A DNA stretch of 64,000 nucleotides from Bin87 sp965232895 (GTDB taxonomy: Bacteria; Chloroflexota; Dehalococcoidia; Lucifugimonadales; UBA3495). The notes beneath the pieces are model-generated. The model did not search any database and was not told the origin of the DNA. It was given only the letters and a program-made list of their open reading frames with translations. The stretch's first letter is position 1; every line of letters begins with the position of its first letter. The stretch is taken from positions 1,426,001-1,490,000 of the forward strand of contig OZ247430.1 in NCBI GenBank assembly GCA_965232895.1, read 5' to 3'. The position numbers and the translations under genes were made by a program. Below, one piece after another: positions 1-7,113 of the stretch.

Positions 1-440
1 CCCGGCGTGTGCGCCGGGTTCCAGGGATTGTAGGTGGGCGACGGGTCCAGGCACGCGAACTCGGTGGTCACGGCTTTGCCGAGCATCAGCGCGCCAGCCT
101 TCCTGAGCAGGGTCAGCGACGTCGCGTCGTAGTCGGGCACGAAGTCCTTGTAGACCTCGCTGCCCGCCTTGGTTGGGATGCCGGCGGTGTAGTAAATGTC
201 CTTGAGCCCGATGGGAACGCCGTGCAGCGGGCCCAGCGCCCGTCCCTCCGCCACGGCAGCGTCGGCCTGGCGGGCGTCGGCGATTACCGTGTCGCGGTCA
301 ACATAAACCCACGCCAGGAGGCGCTCGTCCAGGGCTGCGATGCGATTGAGGCACGCCTCCGCCAGTTCGACGGCGGTCAGTTCGCGCCGGGCGATGGCTC
401 GGGCCGCTTCCGCGGCGGTGAGTTCATTGGGGTTGGGCAT
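1..440 (-). CDS. Amidase signature family protein, C-terminus cut by window edge
   Basis: Only the first 146 residues lie in the window; the gene runs off the left edge. They match the N-terminal part of amidase signature enzymes (GatA/AtzF-like), which hydrolyse amide bonds with a Ser-cisSer-Lys triad. The stretch GPLHGVPIGLKD carries the expected catalytic Lys at residue 80; the two serines would lie outside the window. The start (MPNPNELTAAEAA) begins four bases after the stop of the PaREP1-like gene upstream, so the two are probably cotranscribed with the complete amidase at 853-2274. Substrate unknown. The family call is firm; physiological role is not visible. Confidence 0.85.
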   Translation of the reverse strand, partial: MPNPNELTAAEAARAIARRELTAVELAEACLNRIAALDERLLAWVYVDRDTVIADARQADAAVAEGRALGPLHGVPIGLKDIYYTAGIPTKAGSEVYKDFVPDYDATSLTLLRKAGALMLGKAVTTEFACLDPSPTYNPWNPAHTP

Positions 441-443
441 CGG

Positions 444-818
444 TTAATACTCCTGGTCCAAGAATGTGAGCATCAGCGCAACGTAACGATGCACCAACGG
501 ACGGTCATACTCGATGTCCTCCGGTTCCATCGTTCTGTTGTAAAAATTCGAATGGAAGTGTCGCGCGGCAAGTATTCCGGAGCGCATTTCAGCCTGGATT
601 AGCTCACTGTCCACGGCATCGGCGATAGCCCGGGCGGCGTTGATCAACGCCCGGTGCGTCCCGTGTTCCAGATCGCGTTGCTGTGCCACCGCCATGATCG
701 CGTGTGCTGCCGCTCCCCACAGTTTCTCGGAGGCCTGCAACGTGTCTCCGGCAGCGAACTCGCGGTCGGACGCGGCCAGGAACTCCTGAGCCGTCTGGGT
801 GTGGTCTCGAACCAGCAT
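444..818 (-). CDS. PaREP1-like (HEPN-type helical) protein
   Basis: A 124-residue, mostly helical protein with the motif ASEKLWGAAAHAIMAVA in its first half, resembling PaREP1/HEPN-like small proteins. I start it at MLVRDHTQTAQEF because the longer open frame overlaps the end of the upstream amidase and has no family-like sequence. A paralogue with the near-identical block KLWGAAAHAIKAVAERR lies at 7114-7470. It sits between two amidase genes in one transcription unit, yet no nucleotidyltransferase partner (the usual companion of toxin HEPN proteins) is adjacent, and no Rx4-6H RNase motif is obvious. Function unknown. Confidence 0.7.
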   Translation of the reverse strand: MLVRDHTQTAQEFLAASDREFAAGDTLQASEKLWGAAAHAIMAVAQQRDLEHGTHRALINAARAIADAVDSELIQAEMRSGILAARHFHSNFYNRTMEPEDIEYDRPLVHRYVALMLTFLDQEY

Positions 819-852
819 TGGGCAACTTCTCGCAAGTAATGTGGCTGACCGA

Positions 853-2274
853 TTATACGCCGGGCGGCCGGCGCTCTCCCCAGTCCGTCGCTTGCTCGTA
901 GGCGTAGGCGGCGCGGAACAGGGTGGTCTCATCGAACGCCCGGCCCGCGATCTGCAGCCCGATGGGCAGGCCGGACGCCGTATAGCCGCAGTTGATGGAC
1001 AGCGCCGGCAGGTTCGCCAGGTTGAAGGGAGCGGTGAACCCGCGGCGCCCCTTGAAACCGGCGATGACGTCCTCCTTGGTACCCAGGCCCGTGGATTGAG
1101 GAATCAGCGTGGCGGGAACCGAGGAGGCCGGCATGATCAGCACGTCCACGTCATCCAGCGCCGCCAGTATCTGGCTGCGGAGCACGTCGCGCAGGCGGGC
1201 CGATTTCTGGTAAACCTTGGCCGGAAGGATGCTGCCCATGAGGAGGCGCACCTGGTTGTTGTGGTCCAGTTCCCGCAGCCGGTCGGTCGAGATGATGTCC
1301 CAATTCAGCATGGCCGCGTCGCTGCTGATGATGCCATACGAGATTTCGGACGAATTGACTATGAGCGGGATCGACACTTCGCTCACGTCGGCGCCCAGAC
1401 CGGCCAGCACGCCGGCGGCGGCGATAATGGCGTCGCGCACCTCGGGGTCGTTGGCGTCAGTGTGCACGCGCTCGGATATCAGGCCGACCTTCAGGCCCTC
1501 GATGTCGCCGTCGAGAGCCGCGGCGTAGTCGGGGACCGGAACGTCCCATGACTGCGGGTCCCGGGGGTCGTGGCCAGCGATGGCGGCCAGGGTGTGCGCG
1601 CAATCGGTGACGGTGCGCGAGATGGGGCCGGCCGTGTCCATGGACCAGCTGGCCCCAAACACGCCGTGCCGGCTCACCAGACCTAATGTCGGCCGGATGC
1701 CGACCAGGCCGCAGAACGCCGCGGGCCCGCGGATGCTGCCGCCGGTGTCCTCGCCCAGCGAGGTGGCGCACAGGAACGCTGCGGTGGCGGCTCCGGAACC
1801 GCTGCTGGACGTGCCGGGGTTGCGGTCCGTGTCCCAGGGATTGCGCGGCCGACCGTAAGGGTGGCGGAAGGCATCGCCGCTGGCGTACTCGCTCATGTTG
1901 AGCTTGCCCAGCAGCACGGCGCCGGCTTCCTTCAGCCGCGCCATGATGGTCGCATCCTCGTCGGGAATGTTCTCGCCGAGGATCGTCGACCCATTGGTGG
2001 TCAGTATGCCGGCCGTGTCGAACTGGTCCTTGACGGCCACCGGAACGCCGTGGAGCGGGCCGCGCCGGTTGCCGGCCGCGATCTCGGCGTCGGCGCGGCG
2101 CGCGTCCTCGCGGGCACGGTCTGCGGTAACGGTGATGTAGGAAGCGTAGTTGCCGTCCAGGCGGGCGATGCGCTCCAGGTAAGATTCGGTGGCCTCCAGG
2201 GACGATACTTCACCGGCGGCGATGCGCTCGCCCAATTCGGTTGCCGACAGGTAGCAAAGGTTCGCGTCGGTCAT
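853..2274 (-). CDS. Amidase signature family amidohydrolase
   Basis: This 473-residue protein is full length for the amidase signature family, cytoplasmic enzymes that hydrolyse amides or transfer glutamine-derived ammonia. The catalytic Lys is K82 (GVPVAVKDQF), the glycine/serine-rich cis-Ser loop is TSSSGSGAA near residues 155-163, and the nucleophile is S180 in EDTGGSIRGPA. The start at MTDANLCYL is chosen because its ATG overlaps the TGA of the small gene upstream (TGATG), a translational-coupling arrangement; the open frame continues upstream but only as out-of-frame sequence of that gene. With its GatC/AtzG-like neighbour it resembles AtzE-AtzG pairs. No GatB is nearby, so a tRNA amidotransferase role is unlikely here. 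Substrate unknown. Confidence 0.9.
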   Translation of the reverse strand: MTDANLCYLSATELGERIAAGEVSSLEATESYLERIARLDGNYASYITVTADRAREDARRADAEIAAGNRRGPLHGVPVAVKDQFDTAGILTTNGSTILGENIPDEDATIMARLKEAGAVLLGKLNMSEYASGDAFRHPYGRPRNPWDTDRNPGTSSSGSGAATAAFLCATSLGEDTGGSIRGPAAFCGLVGIRPTLGLVSRHGVFGASWSMDTAGPISRTVTDCAHTLAAIAGHDPRDPQSWDVPVPDYAAALDGDIEGLKVGLISERVHTDANDPEVRDAIIAAAGVLAGLGADVSEVSIPLIVNSSEISYGIISSDAAMLNWDIISTDRLRELDHNNQVRLLMGSILPAKVYQKSARLRDVLRSQILAALDDVDVLIMPASSVPATLIPQSTGLGTKEDVIAGFKGRRGFTAPFNLANLPALSINCGYTASGLPIGLQIAGRAFDETTLFRAAYAYEQATDWGERRPPGV

Positions 2275-2477
2275 CACTGGGCCTCCTGCTTGCGCGCGGT
2301 CGCGGACACGATGATCGGCAGCGGCTGGATGTTGGCAACGTCCGGCTCGGTGATGGCTTCCAGGGCCTCGAGCAGCCCGTTCAGAGATTCCCTCACCTCG
2401 GCGACCAGATCGTCGGGGATGTTGATGTCCGCGGCTTTTGCCAAAGCCCGAACATCGGCGTCGTTCAAATCTGCCAC
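2274..2477 (-). CDS. Small GatC/AtzG-like protein preceding the amidase
   Basis: A 67-residue protein with two predicted helices (DVRALAKAADINIPDDLVAEV, then a leucine-rich helix) and a proline-containing tail (IQPLPIIV). Size, helix pattern and position directly before an amidase match GatC/AtzG-type accessory subunits that wrap around the amidase partner. The last base of its stop codon is the first base of the amidase start codon, so the two are almost certainly translated together. The similarity is at the pattern level; a profile search would be needed to place it in DUF4089 or GatC. Confidence 0.65.
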   Translation of the reverse strand: MADLNDADVRALAKAADINIPDDLVAEVRESLNGLLEALEAITEPDVANIQPLPIIVSATARKQEAQ

Positions 2478-2827
2478 TATGCACCTCGCAGGGAAGAGCG
2501 CCGAGAAGCCGGCAGGCTCGTCGGATCAGGGTGTCGCAATTTTGTGCGGGGCGGCCGGCGTTGTCAACTGGATCGTACGGAGCAGGGCAATCGCGTCATA
2601 GGCTCCAGGCCAGTCACTCCGGCGAAAGCCGGAGTCCATTGGTCATAGAATGAACGAATTGGAAGCATATTTAACGAATTAGATCACTGGATTCCTGCTT
2701 GCGCAGGAATGACGACGATGATGCGATTGCCCTGTCGTACGGAGCAATCAGTCCCGTTCGTGCCGGATTTGATGGTAAAATTGCCGCCGTTCAAATTATG
2801 GCTAATTCATCCGCGAGTTAACGACAA
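2478..2827. other. Divergent intergenic region between amidase operon and nhaA
   Basis: This 350-bp gap separates the leftward amidase operon from rightward nhaA, so promoters for both should lie here. Most of it is the palindromic repeat at 2583-2734. I see no gene and no convincing promoter match. Confidence 0.6.
2573..2744. repeat. Family A MITE-like element (A1) with target-site duplication
   Basis: The element proper spans 2583-2734 and has perfect 12-bp terminal inverted repeats, CAGGGCAATCGC and GCGATTGCCCTG. Inside are two palindromic cores (CACTCCGGCGAAAGCCGGAG and ATTCCTGCTTGCGCAGGAAT). It is flanked by a perfect 10-bp direct repeat, TCGTACGGAG, at 2573-2582 and 2735-2744, which looks like a target-site duplication. 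It encodes no protein, so it would need a transposase in trans. Confidence 0.85.
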
Positions 2828-4132
2828 ATGCAGGCCCAAATCGCCAAGCTGATGCCCCAAATAATTCGGGTTTCAAACTTTGTACAGGAGTTTTCGTTGC
2901 CACTGATACTGGGCGCGGTCCTGGGTTTGGTCGCCGCCAACGTCAACCACCACTGGTACGAGTGGCTGGTCGAGTTCAATCCGTTCGGTGGGCACGCTTC
3001 GGTACTTGGTCATGAGATGACCCTTCACTTCATGATCAACGGCATGTTCATGTGCCTGTTCTTCGGAATCGCCACCAAGGAAATCACCGAGTCGACGCTG
3101 CCGGGCGGAGTGCTCAACCCGCTGCGCCGGGCCATCAACCCGCTGGCCGGCACCCTGGGCGGGGTCTTCGGACCCGTCGGGATGTACTTTGCGCTGACGT
3201 GGATCATCTATGGTGGCACCGGCGACTTCGCGGCGGTGGCCAACGGGTGGGCCATCCCCACCGCCACCGACATCGCCCTGGCGTGGCTGGTGGCAAGGGT
3301 GGTGTTCGGACCATTGCATCCGGCGGTGAATTTCCTGCTTCTGCTGGCGGTAGCCGATGACGCCATCGGACTCGTCATCATCGCCGTTTTCTACCCTGAT
3401 CCCCACCATCCGGTGGAACCCATCTGGCTGCTCTTCGTCGTGGGTGGCATGGCCGTCGCGTACGTCATTCGCCGTTTCCGCGTCCGGTGGTGGCCCGTGT
3501 ACATCCTGGCCGGCGGAGCGCTGTCCTGGGTCGGCCTGGCCAAGGCCGGCGTGGAGCCGGCGCTGGCGCTGGCGCCCATCGTGCCCTTCATGCCGTATGG
3601 GGGCCACAGCGAGGAACCGCATGCGGAGGATGCACACGCTCACGAAGCCGCGGGGGCCCCGCACCCCCACGCCACCGGGTACGCTGGCCACGGTGTGCTG
3701 GAGCAGTTTGAGCATCAGCTCAAGCCCTTTGTGGACTACGGCCTGCTGGTCTTCGCCTTTGCCAATGCCGGCGTGGCCTTCTCCAGCATCGGATGGGTCA
3801 CGATGATGGTGCTGGCGTCGTTGATCGTCGGCAAGGCCATCGGCGTCACGCTGTTCTCCTGGGTGGCGTCCCTGATTGGCTTCCCGCTGCCGCCGGGGAT
3901 GGGAGTGAGGCACTTGGTGGTGACCGGAGTGATCGCGGGGTTGGGGCTTACGGTGGCGCTGTTCGTGGCCGGAAAGGCGTTTCCCGGCGATTCACCGTTC
4001 CAGGAGCCGGCCAAGATGGGAGCAGTGTTCAGCATCGCCGCCGCCCTGGTGGCATACATCCTGGGCAAGATGCTGCACGTGCGCCATGAAGGCCTGAGGT
4101 CGAGACTGATTTTCCCCTGGTCACGCGGGTGA
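2828..4132 (+). CDS. nhaA: Na+/H+ antiporter NhaA
   Basis: A 434-residue polytopic membrane protein of the NhaA family, which exchanges cytoplasmic Na+ for external protons. The diagnostic segments are GWAIPTATDIALA (D148, equivalent to the conserved Asp of helix IV) and LAVADDAIGLV with the ion-binding pair D177-D178. A periplasmic or cytoplasmic loop around residues 255-285 is strikingly rich in His, Glu and Asp (GGHSEEPHAEDAHAHEA), not part of the standard E. coli protein, and might bind metal or sense pH. The gene is monocistronic in appearance, with a small ABM gene 76 bp downstream. Confidence 0.93.
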   Translation: MQAQIAKLMPQIIRVSNFVQEFSLPLILGAVLGLVAANVNHHWYEWLVEFNPFGGHASVLGHEMTLHFMINGMFMCLFFGIATKEITESTLPGGVLNPLRRAINPLAGTLGGVFGPVGMYFALTWIIYGGTGDFAAVANGWAIPTATDIALAWLVARVVFGPLHPAVNFLLLLAVADDAIGLVIIAVFYPDPHHPVEPIWLLFVVGGMAVAYVIRRFRVRWWPVYILAGGALSWVGLAKAGVEPALALAPIVPFMPYGGHSEEPHAEDAHAHEAAGAPHPHATGYAGHGVLEQFEHQLKPFVDYGLLVFAFANAGVAFSSIGWVTMMVLASLIVGKAIGVTLFSWVASLIGFPLPPGMGVRHLVVTGVIAGLGLTVALFVAGKAFPGDSPFQEPAKMGAVFSIAAALVAYILGKMLHVRHEGLRSRLIFPWSRG

Positions 4133-4208
4133 AACCGGATTACGAGTTATTGTGGCTGCGGGCCGGAGCCAGCCGGCCAATCTCCAGCTTTTTCAAGGAG
4201 GACTACCG

Positions 4209-4502
4209 ATGGCGCTGATCGGCGTACTTACCCACCACTGGGCCAAGGAAGACAAGGTTGAGGAGGCGAAGGCGCTCCTGGACCGCAACGGCACGGCGCA
4301 GAGCCATGCGCCCGGCTTCGGAGCCCGACATACTTTCATATCGCTGGGCGATCCCACCAAGATCTCGACCCTGGTCACCTGGGATAGCAACGAGATTTAC
4401 GACGCGTGGCGAGCCAGCCCCGAGCGCGCCGTCGCCATGGCCGGCGCGGAAGAACTGTGGTCGCGCCCTCCGGAGTCCGAACGCTTCGAGATGCAGGACT
4501 GA
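4209..4502 (+). CDS. ABM-type dimeric alpha/beta-barrel protein
   Basis: A 97-residue protein (MALIGVLTHHWAKEDKVEEAKALL...) with the length and pattern of antibiotic-biosynthesis-monooxygenase-like domains: a first strand, a helix with VEEAKALLDRNG, then strands ending in a short C-terminal helix. Such proteins are small dimers acting as oxygenases, decyclases or sensors. The start at 4209 is fixed by the strong ribosome-binding site AAGGAGG eight bases upstream; an earlier in-frame start lacks one. No partner gene suggests a substrate. Confidence 0.65.
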   Translation: MALIGVLTHHWAKEDKVEEAKALLDRNGTAQSHAPGFGARHTFISLGDPTKISTLVTWDSNEIYDAWRASPERAVAMAGAEELWSRPPESERFEMQD

Positions 4503-4539
4503 CCCTGGGTTAGGAGGGGTTCACTCTTCTGGTGCACGC

Positions 4540-5520
4540 TCAGGACAGCAGCGCGTCCGGGTCGACGAGGCCGTCCAGCAAGTCGGCCATCCGCTCCGCC
4601 TTGTGCAGTGCGTGAGGCACGATGGCGCCCATCAGGTCTCCAACGGCGTCGGCGGTGGCCACTGTGCCCTGATCCACCAGGAGCATCGGCACGTTCCTCT
4701 TGGCCGCCTCGACCCGGATGTATTCCGTGGGCCGGGAGCCGCCGGTGAGCACCAGGCATCGGGTGTCCTGCATCAGGGATGCCATCTGGATGTCGGGCCG
4801 TTCGGCGCGGGTGATCACCGCCTGGTGATCGTAGCGCCCGAAATAGCCGGCGCCGGAGTCCATGATGTTGCCGCCGATGAGGAAACGGTCGATCCATTCG
4901 TCGGCATCGTCCGGCTCCAGTTCCCAACGGCCGCCCAGGTTGGATTGCAGTTGATCCAGGTTGAGCGACAACATGGCCCGATCTTCCGGTAGCGCGCCGA
5001 TCACCGGCACTCCGGCGGCCGACAGTTCGGAAAGGAGCGACGCGACGCGCTGGGCCCGATATCGGGGCGTTTGGTTGATGATCACGCCGGCAAGGCGGGG
5101 TCCGAGCGTGGCTACGGCGCTGGAAACGCTCACCGACGACAGGTCAGGCTCGTACCCGAAGATTGCCAACACGCGAGCATCCAGTCGCTCCGCCAAACCG
5201 AATACGATAGGTGAAGCCGCGCCGGGACCGGTGGCAGGGTTCGCAACCTCAGCGAGCACGTGATCGCTGATGCCGGTCAGTGAACGCGCCGCGCTGGCCG
5301 CGGAGTCGAGGCCGGCGTCGTCTTCGGCAGATGCCACGGCGCTCCCGCCACGGAAATGTTGCGCGAAGTAGATCGCATCCGGGTCGGTGCGTCCGGCCGG
5401 CGACACCGGCTTGCATACGGACGCCCTGACGCCCGACCGGGCAATGAGAGTCGCTACGCCCGCGGCAACGGAAGTCTTGCCGGCGCCGGGTTGGTGGGAC
5501 GTTACGAGGAGGACAGACAT
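4540..5520 (-). CDS. P-loop protein with DRTGG domain (BioD/Pta N-terminal-like)
   Basis: A 326-residue cytoplasmic protein. Residues 1-20 hold a BioD-like P-loop (SHQPGAGKTS), implying nucleotide binding. The C-terminal third begins at GALPEDRAMLSLNLDQL and contains GGNIMDSGAGYF and LTGGSRPTEYI, the pattern of the DRTGG domain found after the P-loop region of long-form phosphotransacetylases and in CBS-domain proteins. The phosphotransacetylase catalytic domain itself is missing, so this is a stand-alone regulatory-type module. Start chosen at MSVLLVTSHQPG, where the P-loop fold begins. It lies 31 bp after the coiled-coil gene, probably in the same operon. Role unknown. Confidence 0.75.
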   Translation of the reverse strand: MSVLLVTSHQPGAGKTSVAAGVATLIARSGVRASVCKPVSPAGRTDPDAIYFAQHFRGGSAVASAEDDAGLDSAASAARSLTGISDHVLAEVANPATGPGAASPIVFGLAERLDARVLAIFGYEPDLSSVSVSSAVATLGPRLAGVIINQTPRYRAQRVASLLSELSAAGVPVIGALPEDRAMLSLNLDQLQSNLGGRWELEPDDADEWIDRFLIGGNIMDSGAGYFGRYDHQAVITRAERPDIQMASLMQDTRCLVLTGGSRPTEYIRVEAAKRNVPMLLVDQGTVATADAVGDLMGAIVPHALHKAERMADLLDGLVDPDALLS

Positions 5521-5551
5521 AAGGCAAGGACGGGCCCGTGGGCTGCGAACA

Positions 5552-5950
5552 TTATTCAGGGTTGACAGGGATGCGGAAGATGGGCTGTCCACCACCGTCG
5601 TGGGAATGGTTCGCCAAAGCCAGGAGAAGTTGCTGGTTGCCACGGCGCATTTCTTCGAGCAACTCTCTCCGTTGGCGGGCTATCTCCTCCCGTAACTCGG
5701 CACCCTGGCGGGCCATCTCTTCCCGTAACTCGGCACCCTGGCGGGCCATCTCTTCCCGCAACTCGGCACCCTGGCGGGCCATCTCTTCCCGCATGTCGCG
5801 CATCTCAACAACCAATTGGTCAACCCGGTTCTCCAGTTGGCCAACCCGATTGCTGAGTTTACCCAGCCAGAAAAACCCGCCTCCGATGAGCGCCAGCAGG
5901 GTGATAAAACTGGTGACTGCCGCAGCAACGGCAGGATCAATGTTGATCAT
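5552..5950 (-). CDS. Single-pass membrane protein with tandem 11-residue coiled-coil repeats
   Basis: 132 residues: an N-terminal hydrophobic segment (about residues 10-30, AAVTSFITLLALIGGGFFWL), then a long charged coiled coil. The coiled coil contains three perfect or nearly perfect copies of the hendecad EEMARQGAELR, encoded by a 33-bp DNA tandem repeat, flanked by related but diverged copies. Hendecads favour a slightly right-handed or straight coiled coil. The C-terminus is polar. The gene lies between a pentapeptide-repeat gene and a DRTGG gene on the same strand. I do not recognise a function. Confidence 0.65.
   Translation of the reverse strand: MINIDPAVAAAVTSFITLLALIGGGFFWLGKLSNRVGQLENRVDQLVVEMRDMREEMARQGAELREEMARQGAELREEMARQGAELREEIARQRRELLEEMRRGNQQLLLALANHSHDGGGQPIFRIPVNPE
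5696..5800. repeat. 33-bp tandem repeat within the coiled-coil gene
   Basis: About three consecutive 33-bp units, each containing CGGCACCCTGGCGGGCCATC on the plus strand, with only one or two base differences. They are in frame and encode the 11-residue coiled-coil repeats of the gene at 5552-5950, so copy-number change would lengthen or shorten the coil without a frameshift. Confidence 0.85.
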
Positions 5951-5988
5951 CGCGAAATCAACCCTTCTCCGCGGGCTGCCGTCAATGC

Positions 5989-6690
5989 CTAGTAATCGTC
6001 CACCCGATTCTCGATAAAGTTGGGGTCGAAGCCGGGCGGGAAGTTGGTGGTGTCATCCCACTTGCCCATGGTCATGTCGCAGCGGTGCAGGCTGGCCTGG
6101 TTGAAGTTTGCGCCGCGCATGTCGGTCATGATCCACATCGAGTCGCGGATCTTGGCGGAGGTGAAATCGGCCCCGCTCAAGATTGCGCGGCTCACATCGG
6201 CCCCGTTCAGGTTCGCGCCCTGCCAGTTGGAGTTGGTCAGGTTGGCGGAGCGCAGGTCGACCTCGATGGCGGTGACCTGGCTGCAATCGGCGTCGGTCAG
6301 GTCGGTGTTGAGGAACGAAGCCCGATTGAGGCGAGACCACTGCAGGATGGCCTCGTGCATGTTGGACTGCTTGAGGTCGGCCCAGAACAGGTTGACGTTG
6401 CGCAGGATGGTCATCGCCATCTGCGCTGAGGCCAGGGTCGCGCCGTACAGGTCGGCGCCCGTGAAATCCGCGGCGCGCAGGTCGCAGCGGGACAGGTTGG
6501 CCCGGGTCAGGCGGGAGTCCGCCAGGGATGCGCCTCTAAGGTCGGCATCCCGCAGGTCCACGCCGGCCAGATCCTGTCCCGACAGGTCGGCGGCGCGCAG
6601 GTCGAGATGCACGTCGGGGTTTGCGGAACGCCATGCCGCCAGGGCATCTTTACCGGCGACGACGGCGGCTACGTGATCGGCATTGGCCAT
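5989..6690 (-). CDS. Pentapeptide-repeat protein
   Basis: A 233-residue protein built almost entirely of A(D/N)LXX pentapeptides (for example ADLSGQDLAGVDLRDADLRG), which fold into a right-handed quadrilateral beta-helix. Repeats start near residue 30 and run to about residue 215; a short N-terminal segment (MANADHVAAVVAGKDALAAW) precedes them, as in other family members. Family members can mimic DNA or act as scaffolds, but nothing here points to gyrase protection specifically. Its ATG directly follows the TAG stop of the UGA-containing Rdx gene (TAGATG), so the two form an operon. Confidence 0.85.
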   Translation of the reverse strand: MANADHVAAVVAGKDALAAWRSANPDVHLDLRAADLSGQDLAGVDLRDADLRGASLADSRLTRANLSRCDLRAADFTGADLYGATLASAQMAMTILRNVNLFWADLKQSNMHEAILQWSRLNRASFLNTDLTDADCSQVTAIEVDLRSANLTNSNWQGANLNGADVSRAILSGADFTSAKIRDSMWIMTDMRGANFNQASLHRCDMTMGKWDDTTNFPPGFDPNFIENRVDDY

Positions 6691-7008
6691 CTAAGCATTT
6701 CTCGCTGCGGCGATCTCATCCTCGACGTCGAAGACGCGCTCGGCGACCACCATCTTGAGCTCGTTGACCTTGCTGTAGCCCGGGTACTCGTCGCCGTCTT
6801 CGTCGAAGCGGTCGAAAATCTTGTCGCCGTCCAGGTAGATTTCGAGGCGTCCCTTGTCGGCGGGGGTGAGCTTGATCGCGATATCACCGGCGTTTTGGGA
6901 GCGCCAGAACTCGGTCGCCAGCCACGTGGCGAGGCCGTGGTAGCCTCAAGGGACGCAGTAGACGATGTCGACTTCAACTTTGCCGAACTCGGACCTGGTC
7001 ATTGTCAT
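6691..7008 (-). CDS. SelW/SelT/SelH (Rdx) family protein with in-frame UGA, probable selenoprotein
   Basis: Read with UGA as selenocysteine, this is a 105-residue thioredoxin-like Rdx protein. The N-terminus runs VEVDIVYCVP-U-GYHGLATWL, giving the CxxU redox motif (C18, U21) after the first beta strand, exactly where SelW and its cysteine homologues carry CxxC/CxxU. The rest matches the family: RLEIYLDGDKIFDRF then EYPG, with a C-terminal helix. The UGA is at 6948-6946. The frame is open on both sides of it, and AGGAG lies eight bases before the ATG. The stop TAG abuts the start of the pentapeptide gene. A standard gene caller stops after 20 codons and misses the gene. Alternatives are a nonsense mutation of CxxC (TGC to TGA) or a sequencing error; the exact placement at the redox position makes selenocysteine the better reading. 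Confidence 0.8.
6915..6932 (-). promoter_or_regulatory. Candidate bacterial SECIS stem-loop
   Basis: Nineteen bases after the UGA on the coding strand lies a perfect 6-bp stem, TCGCCA/TGGCGA, closing the 6-base loop CGTGGC with a G among its first two positions; two more G-C pairs are possible across a CC bulge. Spacing, loop size and loop G fit the loose rules for bacterial SECIS elements. A competing hairpin CCACG/CGTGG overlaps it. Any GC-rich coding region can form such stems, so this is support, not proof. Confidence 0.45.
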
Positions 7009-7113
7009 TCGGGATTCTCCTGTTATTCGGTCATTCAGCAGGGAGATGCGTTTTCTCACAGCGCTCCTCTCGCTTTACCGGGTTGTCATGGCAAAGGGTT
7101 AGCCCACTCAGGG

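Noticed and set aside
444..818. HEPN-MNT toxin-antitoxin pair
   Set aside because: No nucleotidyltransferase-like gene is adjacent to either PaREP1-like protein, and neither shows a clear RNase motif.
6669..6977. A 102-codon reverse frame across the Rdx gene
   Set aside because: Its Ser/Thr/Arg-rich translation is the out-of-frame shadow of the UGA-containing Rdx frame, which has a ribosome-binding site and family motifs.
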